64,000 nucleotides of DNA, from NCBI RefSeq assembly GCF_032586155.1, contig NZ_JAWHTC010000001.1, positions 1 through 64,000 of the forward strand. Direction: 5' to 3'. This DNA is from JAWHTC01 sp032586155 (GTDB lineage: Bacteria > Pseudomonadota > Alphaproteobacteria > Rhodobacterales > Rhodobacteraceae). The notes below the pieces were generated by a model. It was not told the origin of the DNA and ran no database searches. It was given only the letters and a program-made list of their open reading frames with translations. Of the stretch, positions 41,667-50,164 are shown one piece after another (position 1 is the first letter of the stretch; every line of letters starts with the position of its first letter). The position numbers were made by a program, and so were the translations under genes.

Positions 41667-42437
41667 ATGACCGATGACATGCTTCTGGTGGACGTTGAGG
41701 ACGGGATCGCGACCCTGACGATGAACCGCCCGGACAAGCGCAACGCCATGTGCGACGAGCTTTTGCATGCGATTGACGGGTTCTTTCGTGCGCCCCCGGA
41801 AGAGGTCAAGGCGGTGGTTTTGACCGGAACGGCGGGACACTACTGTTCCGGACTGGACCTCAGCGAACATAAAAGCCGGGATGCCGAGGGCACGATGCGC
41901 CACTCGCGTGGCTGGCACGAGGTGATGGACCGCATTCAGTATGGCGGGCTGCCGGTCGTCAGCGCCATGTTCGGCGCGGTGATCGGCGGCGGGCTCGAAC
42001 TGGCCACGTCGACCCATGTGCGGATTGCCGAACCTTCAACCATTTTCCAGCTACCCGAAGGGCGGCGCGGGATATACGTCGGCGGCGGTGCCAGCGTACG
42101 GGTCGGCCGTATCCTGGGTGCCGACCGGATGGTCGAAATGATGCTGACAGGGCGCAAATACGGGGCCGAGGATGGCTATGTGCTGGGCCTGACCCACTAC
42201 AGCGTCGGTGAGGGCGAGGCGCTGAACATGGCGCAGGACCTGGCGCGCAAGATCGCGCGCAACGCACCGCTGTCGAACTATGTGATGATCCACGCGCTAA
42301 GCCGGATCGAGGATATGGACAAGGCCGGAGGGCTCTTTACCGAGAGCCTTTGCGCGGCGCTGACTCAGACCAGCCCGGACGCCATCGAGGGGCTGGCGGC
42401 GTTCTTGGAAAAACGCGCGCCGAGTTTCGGGGCCTGA
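41667..42437 (+). CDS. Crotonase-family enoyl-CoA hydratase (possibly hydroxycinnamoyl-CoA specific)
   Basis: Crotonase-fold enzyme, 256 residues, acting on an acyl-CoA. Oxyanion-hole parts are HYCSGLDLSEH and FGAVIGGGLELATS; the active-site Glu is probably in FQLPEGRRG. ATG at 41667 has GGAGA 5-9 bases upstream, while the ATG at 41655 does not. It is the first gene of an operon with a MarR regulator, a feruloyl-CoA synthase-like ligase and an amidohydrolase, so hydration of feruloyl- or coumaroyl-CoA is the likely reaction. A hydratase-lyase that yields vanillin cannot be told apart here. Confidence 0.82.
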   Translation: MTDDMLLVDVEDGIATLTMNRPDKRNAMCDELLHAIDGFFRAPPEEVKAVVLTGTAGHYCSGLDLSEHKSRDAEGTMRHSRGWHEVMDRIQYGGLPVVSAMFGAVIGGGLELATSTHVRIAEPSTIFQLPEGRRGIYVGGGASVRVGRILGADRMVEMMLTGRKYGAEDGYVLGLTHYSVGEGEALNMAQDLARKIARNAPLSNYVMIHALSRIEDMDKAGGLFTESLCAALTQTSPDAIEGLAAFLEKRAPSFGA

Positions 42438-42438
42438 G

Positions 42439-42906
42439 ATGGGTGAGGTTGTGAAGATGACCGAAGCTGTTTCGGTGAGCGATGCCACGCTGCGCAGCTT
42501 CATGGGCTATCACGTCAAACGAGCGATGAGCGTATTGCAGGCGGACTTGAACGCCACTCTGAAACCCTTTGGCCTACGGATGGTGACCTATTCGGCGCTG
42601 GTGATGATCGTGGACAACCCCGGGATGCGGCAGACGCAGCTGGCCGATGCGCTGGCAATCGAGCGACCCAATCTGGTGGTGATTCTGGACCAGTTGGAGG
42701 AGCGCGGGTTGATCAGCCGTGACAAGGTGCCGACGGATCGGCGCGCCTATGCCTTGAACCCGACGGAGCAAGGCCGGGCGTTGTGCGCCGAGGCGACGGA
42801 CGCGAACCGGGCGGACGAAGACCGGTTGTTGGCTGGCCTGTCGAAAGAACAGCGCGCGGCGGTGATCGCCGCGATGAACCTGATCGAACAGGGAGGGGAG
42901 GCATGA
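42439..42906 (+). CDS. MarR-family transcriptional regulator
   Basis: Winged-helix repressor, 155 residues, one base after the crotonase stop. The DNA-binding part contains MRQTQLADALAIERPNLVVILDQLEERGLI and the wing PTDRRAYALNPTEQG. The second ATG at 42457 has GAGG 8 bases upstream and is an alternative start. Its place inside a hydroxycinnamate-type operon matches CouR/FerR-like regulators that are released by the CoA thioester. The palindrome at 41621 is the likely operator. Confidence 0.9.
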   Translation: MGEVVKMTEAVSVSDATLRSFMGYHVKRAMSVLQADLNATLKPFGLRMVTYSALVMIVDNPGMRQTQLADALAIERPNLVVILDQLEERGLISRDKVPTDRRAYALNPTEQGRALCAEATDANRADEDRLLAGLSKEQRAAVIAAMNLIEQGGEA

Positions 42907-44720
42907 AACGGACAGAGCGGTTTCAGCCGCATGACACAACGCTGACGCGCCGGGATGACGGTGCGTTGATTTACCGGTCGAACAAGGCGCTGGGAACGCC
43001 AGTCGACCGGACCGGTGATTGGTTGCATCAATGGGCCGACGAGGCGCCGGAGCGGGTGTTCCTGGCCGAACGGTCCGGGGCCGGTTGGCGAGAGATGTCT
43101 TACGGGGCGGCGCTGGAACAGGTGCGGTCGATTGCGGCGAGCCTGCTGGCACGGGGTATGAATGGCGATACGCCGATCCTGATCCTGTCGGGCAACGGAG
43201 TCGATCACGGGCTGCTGGCGCTGGCGGCGCAATACGCGGGGATACCGGCCGTGCCGGTGGCCGAGCAATACTCGCTGATCCACGGAGCGCACGGGCGGTT
43301 GCGCCATGCGATCGAGTTGACCCGGCCCAAGATGGCCTATGCGGTGGATGCCGATCAATATGGCGAGGCGCTGGCTTTGGAGGCGTTTGAAGGGATTGAG
43401 GTGGTGGCCTCGGAGCCCGGCTCAAATGACAAGGTCACGCCCTTTGATGATCTTCTCAAAGGTGACGCGGGCGTCGATCTGGACGTGACCCGCGATGCTG
43501 TCGGGCCGGATGACACGGTGAAAATCCTGCTGACCAGCGGTTCGACCTCTTCGCCCAAGGGGGTGATCACCACGCACCGGATGATGTGCGTGAACCAGCT
43601 GCAAATCCTCGACAGCCTGCCGCAGTTGAAGGACCGGGTGCCGCGGATTGTTGACTGGCTGCCGTGGAACCACGTCTTTGGTGGTTCGCACAATTTCAAT
43701 ATGATGCTGGCCAATGGCGGCGCGCTCTACATCGATGATGGCAAGCCAGTGAAGGGGCTGTTTGAGCGCACGCTGGAAAACCTGTCGATGGTCACTGGGA
43801 CGCTGAGTTTCAACGTGCCGGTGGGGTATGGATTACTGGTTGAGGCTTTGCGCGCCGATGCCGGGTTGAAGCAACGGTTTTTCGAGGACCTTGATCTGGT
43901 GTTCTATGCCGGGGCGTCCCTGCCGCAGGACATCTGGGAGGCGCTGGAAGCCATGGCGCTGGACATCAAGGGTGAGGTGCCGTTGATGACCTCGTCCTGG
44001 GGCCTGACCGAGACCGCCCCGGCGGCGATGTTTCAGCAGGAGCCGACCGACAGCGCGGGCGTTATCGGCGTGCCCATGACCGGGCTGGAAATGAAGTTGA
44101 TCCCGGATGAGGAGATGCGCTGTGAAGTGCGCCTCAAAGGCCCGTCGATCACGCCGGGGTATCTTGACAATCCCGAGAAAACGGCAGAAGCCTTTGACGG
44201 GGAAGGCTTTTTCATTACCGGCGATGCGATGAAGTTTGTCGATCCGAATGATCCCAACATGGGAATGAAGTTCGACGGACGGATTGCCGAGGATTTCAAG
44301 CTGAATACCGGCACATGGGTGCGGGCAGCACAGCTGCGGATCGATCTGTTGGCACTGCTTTCCCCGCTGGCTGCCGATCTGGTGGTGACTGGGGCCGACC
44401 GGCACCAGATCGGTTTGATGATATTCCCGAATCTGACTGATTTGCAGGTGCAAGGGTTCGGTATCGAGAGTGACAATGGCGCAATGACGGACAAGCTGCT
44501 TCTCGGGGAAATCCGTCGGCGACTGGCCGAGAGGGCGCGTGAGGTCAGCGGCAGCTCGGTGCATGTGGGCCGAGCCATGGTTTTGAGCGAGCCTGCCGAT
44601 ATGGGTGCGGGCGAGATGACCGCGAAGGGCAACCTGAACTACCGCAAGGTTCTGGATCGGCGCAAGGCGCTGTTGGAGCGGCTTTATGATGATGGTGATG
44701 CCGCCGTCACGACGGTGTAA
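42903..44720 (+). CDS. fcs: Feruloyl-CoA synthase-like AMP-binding ligase
   Basis: Activates an aromatic (hydroxycinnamic) acid to its CoA thioester, 605 residues. Adenylation motif LTSGSTSSPKGVITTHRMM; a family-typical middle part WLPWNHVFGGSHNFNMML; later SSWGLTETAPAA and the hinge FFITGDAMKFVDP. The C-terminal catalytic lysine is probably in DFKLNTGTWV. The pattern is closer to feruloyl-CoA synthase than to general acyl-CoA ligases. It overlaps marR by four bases and is preceded by GGGAGGGGAGG. The exact acid (ferulate, coumarate or caffeate) is inferred from context. Confidence 0.8.
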   Translation: MKRTERFQPHDTTLTRRDDGALIYRSNKALGTPVDRTGDWLHQWADEAPERVFLAERSGAGWREMSYGAALEQVRSIAASLLARGMNGDTPILILSGNGVDHGLLALAAQYAGIPAVPVAEQYSLIHGAHGRLRHAIELTRPKMAYAVDADQYGEALALEAFEGIEVVASEPGSNDKVTPFDDLLKGDAGVDLDVTRDAVGPDDTVKILLTSGSTSSPKGVITTHRMMCVNQLQILDSLPQLKDRVPRIVDWLPWNHVFGGSHNFNMMLANGGALYIDDGKPVKGLFERTLENLSMVTGTLSFNVPVGYGLLVEALRADAGLKQRFFEDLDLVFYAGASLPQDIWEALEAMALDIKGEVPLMTSSWGLTETAPAAMFQQEPTDSAGVIGVPMTGLEMKLIPDEEMRCEVRLKGPSITPGYLDNPEKTAEAFDGEGFFITGDAMKFVDPNDPNMGMKFDGRIAEDFKLNTGTWVRAAQLRIDLLALLSPLAADLVVTGADRHQIGLMIFPNLTDLQVQGFGIESDNGAMTDKLLLGEIRRRLAERAREVSGSSVHVGRAMVLSEPADMGAGEMTAKGNLNYRKVLDRRKALLERLYDDGDAAVTTV

Positions 44721-44732
44721 GGAGAATATGAA

Positions 44733-45608
44733 ATGGTTGACGTGAACAAGGTACGGGCAATCGACATTCACACCCACGCGGAGGAGCCCTGTGGCTGCCA
44801 TTCCGATGATGGCTATGACGACCTGCAGTCGACGATGGCGAATTATTTTGGCGCACCGTGGAAACATCCGCCCACTGTGCCGCAGACCGCCCAGCATTAC
44901 CGCGAGCAGAACATCGCGGCGGTGATCTTCCCCGTCGATGCCGAGCGCGAGACCGGTTATCGGCGCTACAAGAACGAAGAGGTGGCCGAGCTGGCTGCCG
45001 AGAATGACGATGTGCTGATCCCGTTTGCCTCGATCGATCCATGGAAAGGCAAGATGGGGGTGCGTGAGGCCCGCCGCCTGATCCGCGATTTCGGCATCAA
45101 GGGGTTCAAGTTTCACCCCACCATGCAGGGGTTCTGGCCGAATGACCGGATGGCCTATCCCTTGTATGAAGCGATTGCCGAGGAAGGCGGCATCGCGCTG
45201 TTTCATACCGGGCAGACCGGGGTCGGCAGTGGCATGCCCGGCGGCAACGGGATGCGGCTGAAATACTCGAACCCGATGGTGATCGACGATGTGGCGGTGG
45301 ATTTCCCCGAGATGAAGATCATCCTGGCCCACCCATCCTTCCCCTGGCAGGAAGAGGCGCTGGCCGTGGCGCAGCACAAGCCGAATGTCTACATTGATCT
45401 GAGTGGCTGGTCGCCCAAGTACTTCCCTGAAATTCTTGTGAAATACTGCAATTCGATCCTGAAGAAGAAGGTTCTGTTCGGGTCCGACTGGCCGATGATC
45501 ACACCGGAACGCTGGCTGTCTGATTTCGAGAAGATCAACATCAAGGATGAACTGCGCCCCGATATCGTCAAGGGCAACGCGGCGCGTTTGTTGGGGCTGG
45601 CGGAGTGA
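44733..45608 (+). CDS. Amidohydrolase 2 family metal-dependent hydrolase
   Basis: TIM-barrel hydrolase of the ACMSD/amidohydrolase-2 family, 291 residues. Metal-site features: DIHTHAEE near the N-terminus, KFHPTMQGF with the strand-5-type His, LAHPSFPWQEE, and FGSDWPM with the final Asp. Family members act as decarboxylases or C-C/C-O hydrolases on aromatic catabolites. It comes 12 bases after fcs with a good GGAGA site, so it belongs to the same operon; it may cleave a beta-keto or methoxy intermediate, but no step is proven. Confidence 0.82.
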   Translation: MVDVNKVRAIDIHTHAEEPCGCHSDDGYDDLQSTMANYFGAPWKHPPTVPQTAQHYREQNIAAVIFPVDAERETGYRRYKNEEVAELAAENDDVLIPFASIDPWKGKMGVREARRLIRDFGIKGFKFHPTMQGFWPNDRMAYPLYEAIAEEGGIALFHTGQTGVGSGMPGGNGMRLKYSNPMVIDDVAVDFPEMKIILAHPSFPWQEEALAVAQHKPNVYIDLSGWSPKYFPEILVKYCNSILKKKVLFGSDWPMITPERWLSDFEKINIKDELRPDIVKGNAARLLGLAE

Positions 45609-45639
45609 TGTAATACCGGTGCGGCGCGGCGCGGCCCCG

Positions 45640-46437
45640 CTATGCCCGGCGGGTAAGGCCTGCAATCCCGGACAGGACAAACAGACTGGCAGCGAGGCTG
45701 ACGATGCTGGGACCGGCCGGCGTGTCGAACCACAGGGCCAGCTGCAACCCGCCCAGGACCGAGGCGATGGCGATCCCCGTGGCCAGAACCGCCATGCGTT
45801 CGGGCGTGTCGGCAAAGCGCCGTGCGGTGGCTGCCGGTATGACCAGCATTGCGCCAATCAGCAGCACACCAACCACTTTGATCGCCACCGCCACCACCAG
45901 GGCCAGCGCAAGGGTCAGCACCATTTGCTCGCGCTTGGGATCAATTCCCGAGGCAAAGGCCAGGTCGTCATTGAGGGTCGAGGTCAGAAGCGGCTGCCAG
46001 CGCCACCACAACAGGCCCAGAACCAGCAGCGCACCAGCCCAGATGATCAGCAGATCGGACTTGCCGACGATCAGGATGTCGCCGAAGAGCCAAGCCATCA
46101 GGTCGAATTGCACCCCCTGAACAAAGGACACCGCCACAAGGCCAAAGGCCAATGCCGAATGGGCGATGACCCCCAGAAGGGTGTCGGTCGCGTGGGTCCG
46201 GCCCGATAGCGACGACACCGCTCCGGCCATGATCAGCGTCACGGCGAGAACGGCGGCGAAGGTCGAGATGTTCAGGGCCAGTGCCAGCGCCACACCAAGG
46301 ATTGCCGCGTGCGCAGTGGCATCGCCGAAATAGGCCATACGGCGCCAGACCACGAAGCTGCCCAAGGGAGCAGCGGCCAGCGCCACGCCGATCCCGGCCA
46401 GAAGGGCGCGGATGAGATAGTCATCAAGCAGGGTCAT
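45640..46437 (-). CDS. znuB: Zinc ABC transporter permease ZnuB
   Basis: Inner-membrane permease of the Mn/Zn ABC-3 family, 265 residues with about seven to eight helices. Family features: YFGDATAHAAILGVAL near the N-terminus and ATARRFADTPERMAVLATG in the second half. It overlaps znuC by four bases. It is the last gene of zur-znuC-znuB and converges on the amidohydrolase gene with 31 bases between stops. Confidence 0.93.
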   Translation of the reverse strand: MTLLDDYLIRALLAGIGVALAAAPLGSFVVWRRMAYFGDATAHAAILGVALALALNISTFAAVLAVTLIMAGAVSSLSGRTHATDTLLGVIAHSALAFGLVAVSFVQGVQFDLMAWLFGDILIVGKSDLLIIWAGALLVLGLLWWRWQPLLTSTLNDDLAFASGIDPKREQMVLTLALALVVAVAIKVVGVLLIGAMLVIPAATARRFADTPERMAVLATGIAIASVLGGLQLALWFDTPAGPSIVSLAASLFVLSGIAGLTRRA

Positions 46438-47189
46438 TGGGTGGGCTCGTGGTCGTGTGAATGGTCATGGGAGCAGCTTTCGTCATGCACGTGGTCGTGT
46501 TCGTGGCGGTAAAGCGCCAGCGCGCCATGCGTGCCCGAGCCGAACAGCGCCCGGTATTCCGGGGCCGAGGCCACGTGCTCCGGCGCGCCGTGACAACAGA
46601 CATGAGTATTGAGGCAGATCACCCGGTCCGAGGCGGCCATGACCACGTGCAATTCGTGGCTGACCATCAGGACCGCACAGCCAAGTTCCTGTCGAACGTC
46701 TTCGATGGTTCGGTAGAAGGCGGCCGAACCGGGCTGGTCGAGACCTTGGGTGGCCTCGTCCAGGATCAGGAGTTGTGGATCGTTCAGAAGCGCGCGGGCC
46801 AGAAGTACCCGCTGGAATTGGCCACCGGAGAGGCCGGACATCTGCCGCGCCCCCAGGTCACCTGCGCCAGCACGGGTGAGAGCGGTGGCGGCGGCTTCGT
46901 CGCTCACACGACGCGGCAGGCTGAGGAAACGGCGCACGGTGATCGGCATAGTCGGGTCGATGTGCAGTTTCTGGGGGACGTAGCCGATGCGCAGCTTGGG
47001 CGCGCGCGCGACCTTGCCCGAGCTGGGTTTGATCGCGCCGATGATGGCGCGCAGAAGGGTGGATTTTCCCGACCCGTTGGGGCCGACGATGGTGACAATC
47101 TCGCCCGGGTCCAGTGTCAGATCGACATGGGACAACACGGTGTTGCCGTCCAGTTTGACGCTCAGGTGATCAAGGGAAACGAGGCTCAT
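46434..47189 (-). CDS. znuC: Zinc ABC transporter ATP-binding protein ZnuC
   Basis: ATPase of the zinc importer, 251 residues. Walker A GPNGSGKST, signature LSGGQFQRVLLARAL, Walker B LLILDEATQGLD. The C-terminal tail is rich in His, Asp and Glu (from about residue 225), which may sense or buffer zinc. The ATG at 47189 overlaps the zur stop by four bases; a longer in-frame start lies inside zur and is unlikely. Confidence 0.94.
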   Translation of the reverse strand: MSLVSLDHLSVKLDGNTVLSHVDLTLDPGEIVTIVGPNGSGKSTLLRAIIGAIKPSSGKVARAPKLRIGYVPQKLHIDPTMPITVRRFLSLPRRVSDEAAATALTRAGAGDLGARQMSGLSGGQFQRVLLARALLNDPQLLILDEATQGLDQPGSAAFYRTIEDVRQELGCAVLMVSHELHVVMAASDRVICLNTHVCCHGAPEHVASAPEYRALFGSGTHGALALYRHEHDHVHDESCSHDHSHDHEPTQ

Positions 47190-47668
47190 TTTGCCGGGCT
47201 TTCCTGGCAATGGGGACAAAGCCCTTCAACTTCGATCACCGCGCGCTCGACGCTAAACCCTGCGTCGCGGGCGGCGCGGCCAAGGTCGCCCTGCAGCGGG
47301 TCGGCATAGGCCTCAGCTACGGCGCCGCAGTCACGGCAGATCAGGAAAGCGGGCGCGTGGCGCTGGCCCATATGAGCGCAGGCGATGAAGGCATTCAGGC
47401 GTTCGATCTTGTGGGCAAAGCCATGCGAGGTCAGGAAGTCGAGCGCGCGATAGGCGACCGGGGGCTGGGCGCCAAGACCTTCTTCGCGGAGCCGGTCGAG
47501 GATGTCATAAGCGCCAAGGGCACGGTGTTCCTCGAGCAGGATTTCCAACACGCGGCGGCGCTGGGCAGTGAATTGCAGTCCTTGCTGTGCGCAATACTCT
47601 GCTGCGACCGCCGTGCCGGAATGTACACAGGCCGCGTGGTCGTGATGTTCAAAGCCGATGGCGGTCAT
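47186..47668 (-). CDS. zur: Zinc uptake regulator Zur (Fur family)
   Basis: Zinc-sensing repressor, 160 residues. Winged helix: LQFTAQRRRVLEILLEEHRALGAYDILDRL, then PVAYRALDFL. Two CxxC pairs (LICRDCGAV and LCPHCQ) make the structural zinc site. A His-rich start (EHHDHAACVHSG) is typical of Zur. It is the first gene of zur-znuC-znuB and divergent from znuA, 75 bases between starts, with a strong palindrome between. Confidence 0.92.
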   Translation of the reverse strand: MTAIGFEHHDHAACVHSGTAVAAEYCAQQGLQFTAQRRRVLEILLEEHRALGAYDILDRLREEGLGAQPPVAYRALDFLTSHGFAHKIERLNAFIACAHMGQRHAPAFLICRDCGAVAEAYADPLQGDLGRAARDAGFSVERAVIEVEGLCPHCQESPAK

Positions 47669-47693
47669 TTGCCTCTCCGATCAGTTTGAGGGT

Positions 47694-47720
47694 TGATATG
47701 TTATAGTATTACAATTATCA
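47694..47720. promoter_or_regulatory. Zur box between zur and znuA
   Basis: TGATA (47694-47698) and TATCA (47716-47720) flank an inner imperfect palindrome TGTTATAGTATTACA (47699-47713) with one mismatched pair. The AT-rich TGTTATA half-site is like known alphaproteobacterial Zur boxes. One site would repress zur-znuCB and znuA together when zinc is ample. Confidence 0.75.
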
Positions 47721-47743
47721 AGCGCCGGGTTTGAATTGTTGCG

Positions 47744-48763
47744 ATGCGAGGAAAGATGCGCAATCTGCTATTGGCTGCGGTGGCGGGAATTTGGGGAACG
47801 GTTGCAACCGCCGAGGTGCCCAAGGTGGCGGTGGATATCTTGCCGGTGCATGCGATGGCCGCCAAGGTGATGCAGGGGCTTGGGGAACCCACACTGGTGG
47901 TGCGGCCCGGGGCCTCACCCCATGGTTACGCGATGCGGCCGTCCGAGGCGCGGGCAGTGCAGGAAGCGCAAGCGGTGTTCTTTGTATCCGGTAACCTGAC
48001 ACGGTGGTTCGAGCGGGCCCTGGCACCGTTGCAAGCGGCTGGCGGACGAAGTGTCGAGTTGTTGGAAAGTGAAGGCACCACTCGGCTGACCTTTCGCGAA
48101 GAAACCCGATTCGCCGGGTCGTCCAGGAACCAGGATGAGCATGGGCATGATGAGGACCACGATGATGGTCATGAAGAGGATCAGGTGGATCAACATGATG
48201 ATCTTGCAGAAGACGGCGGTGACGACGAAACACATGTGCATTATGGCCCTGATCCCCATGGTTGGCTCGACCCGGAAAATGCCAAGATCTGGATGGCTCA
48301 CATGGCGGAAACCCTGGCCGAGATGGACCCGGAAAACGCCGATATATATCGGAGCAACGCCCGCGAAGGGCAGGGTGAAATCGACGCTGCCATGGCCCGG
48401 GCCCAGGCGCTGTTGCAGCCTGTGCATGAGGCGAAATTCGTGGTCTTTCACGATGCCTATCAGTATTTCCAAAACCGGTTCGATCTGCATGCCGTGGGGG
48501 CGATTTCGAGCTCGGACGCAGAAAAACCGGGGCCACGCCGCGTAGCGGAGCTGCGCGAAATGGTGGCCGAGGAAGAGATCGTTTGTGTTTTCGCCGAACC
48601 GCAGTTCAATCACGGTCTGATCGACACGGTGTTCGACGGTGGCGGCGCCCGGGTGGCGCAGCTTGATCCGTTGGGGGTCACGCTTGAGGCCGGGCCGGAG
48701 ATGTACCCGGCATTGATAGACAAGCTGGCGCAGAACATTGCCGTCTGCCTGGGTGGAGAGTGA
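47744..48763 (+). CDS. znuA: Periplasmic zinc-binding protein ZnuA
   Basis: High-affinity zinc capture protein, 339 residues, exported by a signal peptide (about residues 5-23, ending TATA). The usual metal ligands are in PHGYAMRPSEA, in HVHYGPDPHGWLDP and near FHDAYQYF. The acidic/histidine loop at about 128-165 (many His, Asp and Glu) is the flexible zinc-collecting loop of ZnuA. An ATG at 47756, three codons after AGGA, is an alternative start. It is divergent from zur. Confidence 0.93.
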   Translation: MRGKMRNLLLAAVAGIWGTVATAEVPKVAVDILPVHAMAAKVMQGLGEPTLVVRPGASPHGYAMRPSEARAVQEAQAVFFVSGNLTRWFERALAPLQAAGGRSVELLESEGTTRLTFREETRFAGSSRNQDEHGHDEDHDDGHEEDQVDQHDDLAEDGGDDETHVHYGPDPHGWLDPENAKIWMAHMAETLAEMDPENADIYRSNAREGQGEIDAAMARAQALLQPVHEAKFVVFHDAYQYFQNRFDLHAVGAISSSDAEKPGPRRVAELREMVAEEEIVCVFAEPQFNHGLIDTVFDGGGARVAQLDPLGVTLEAGPEMYPALIDKLAQNIAVCLGGE

Positions 48764-48797
48764 TACGGTATTTCCGCCAGAAATCGGGGTCTCGCCG

Positions 48798-49766
48798 CTA
48801 TCGTTGCGACAGGTCGTCCTCAAGGTAGTAGCGCACGTTGTCCTCGAAACTGGCATCGGCGCTCAGTCCCAGCGACAGCGCCTTGTCGGTGTGGATGTCG
48901 AAGCGCCAGCCATTGACGATTGCCTCGATCTCGGGCTGGCTTTCCCAGCGGATCAGTTTGGCCGGGTCCGGACCGGCAACGGCAGTCATCGCGTCAATCA
49001 TCTGGCCAATGGTCAGGGTCAGCCCCGGCATGGTCATGGCTCGGTTCTGGCCCAGTTTCTCCGCCGGGACTTCCGCGCCAAGAACCAGATTTTCCACGCA
49101 TTTTCGCGGTGACAGGTAAAAGTGCGGGAAGTCCCGTCCGACCGGGCAGATCGCTTCTTGCCCGTTCAAAGGCTCGCGCAGGATCGAGGACATGAAGGAC
49201 GATGCCGCCCCGTTGGGCGCGCCGGGACGGATCGAGATCGTCGGCAGGCGAAACGCCCGCCCATCGATGAAACCGCGCCGGGAATAGTCGTTAACCAGCA
49301 GCTCGACCATGGCCTTTTGCGAGCCGTAGGAGGTTTGCGGATTGAGGAAGGATGCGTCGGTGATCGGGTCGGGAACGTCTCCGCCAAAAACTGCCAGTGT
49401 TGAGGAAAAAACCACCACTGGCTGCGTTCCAAGGGTACGGCAGCGCTCCAGCACGTTGTAGCTGCCGAAATAGTTAGCCTGCATGCCGGCCTCGAAGGCG
49501 GCTTCGGCCTGGGCCGAAGGGATGGCGGCGAGGTGAAAGATCACATCGCAGTCCGGCGTGATCACGCGTGCCACGGCCTGTGGATCGGCGATATCGCAGG
49601 CCACCGTGTCCACTGCCATTGCCGCGACGTCGATCGGGTCGGGTTTGACCACGTCCGCCAAGGTCAGCCGTGTAATCGCTTTCCCGCGCAATTCGGCACG
49701 GGTCGCCAGCAATTGCCCGAGTTTGCGGCCGAGCATGCCCGCGCCGCCAAGGATCACGATGTTCAT
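48798..49766 (-). CDS. denD: NAD-dependent epimerase/dehydratase-family protein, D-erythronate dehydrogenase-like (DenD)
   Basis: Extended SDR enzyme, 322 residues. Rossmann motif GGAGMLGRKLG at the N-terminus, catalytic TSYGSQKAMVE (Tyr and Lys), and RLPTISIRPGAPNGAASSFMS, a combination typical of DenD and its close relatives. DenD oxidises D-erythronate to 2-oxo-tetronate. No other four-carbon sugar-acid genes lie beside it, so the exact substrate is uncertain. It converges on znuA with 34 bases between stops. Confidence 0.82.
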   Translation of the reverse strand: MNIVILGGAGMLGRKLGQLLATRAELRGKAITRLTLADVVKPDPIDVAAMAVDTVACDIADPQAVARVITPDCDVIFHLAAIPSAQAEAAFEAGMQANYFGSYNVLERCRTLGTQPVVVFSSTLAVFGGDVPDPITDASFLNPQTSYGSQKAMVELLVNDYSRRGFIDGRAFRLPTISIRPGAPNGAASSFMSSILREPLNGQEAICPVGRDFPHFYLSPRKCVENLVLGAEVPAEKLGQNRAMTMPGLTLTIGQMIDAMTAVAGPDPAKLIRWESQPEIEAIVNGWRFDIHTDKALSLGLSADASFEDNVRYYLEDDLSQR

Positions 49767-50164
49767 GATGCATCTCCCAAGTTAAGGAAATCCTGACAGC
49801 AGGGGCGGTGGTTTGTCTAGGGGGTGCTGCTGGTCATCAAAGACCAGGTCGCCAGCCCCACCACCGCCAGCATCGCCATGTCGGTGCCGAGGAACCGGCC
49901 GAAGACAAATGGAAGCGAGGGCCGGAAACTCTAGGCCGCGTCGAACACGGCAGTACTCAGAACCCCGGGGGCAGGGGGTGATAATCAAGAGCAGCACGGC
50001 ATGGGCGAAGGTCAGCATTGTCGTTCAGTCAGGCTGCGGGGCTAATCTGGCTCGAAATCCTCATGTCTCGCGCGGTTTGCCTTTGCAGGATGGCGCTACA
50101 CCTGCAATTGTCAATCGAGGGTGCCTGTGATTGATCAGGCGAAACAAGGGTTTGGGAGGACGAC
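49767..50164. other. Intergenic region, about 400 bases, holding the LysE relic
   Basis: Between divergent denD and the SDR gene. Apart from the pseudogene (49817-50018), the rightmost 150 bases should carry the SDR promoter; GGGAGGA near 50155 is its ribosome site. No other signal recognised. Confidence 0.5.
49817..50018 (-). pseudogene. LysE/RhtB-family exporter remnant
   Basis: The minus strand from 50018 begins MLTFAHAVLLLIITP, the usual LysE-family N-terminus, then loses frame. In the next frame it continues GVLSTAVFDAA, a stop codon, then SFRPSLPFVFGRFLGTD and MAMLAVVGLATWS, which again follows the family pattern of the first 60 residues. After that it ends in a stop at 49817. The rest of the roughly 200-residue exporter is absent. 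It is thus a frameshifted, truncated relic, downstream of nothing that would use it. Confidence 0.72.

Noticed and set aside
43833..45857. 674-codon open frame on the minus strand across fcs and the amidohydrolase
   Set aside because: Antisense to two recognisable enzymes and without any family feature.
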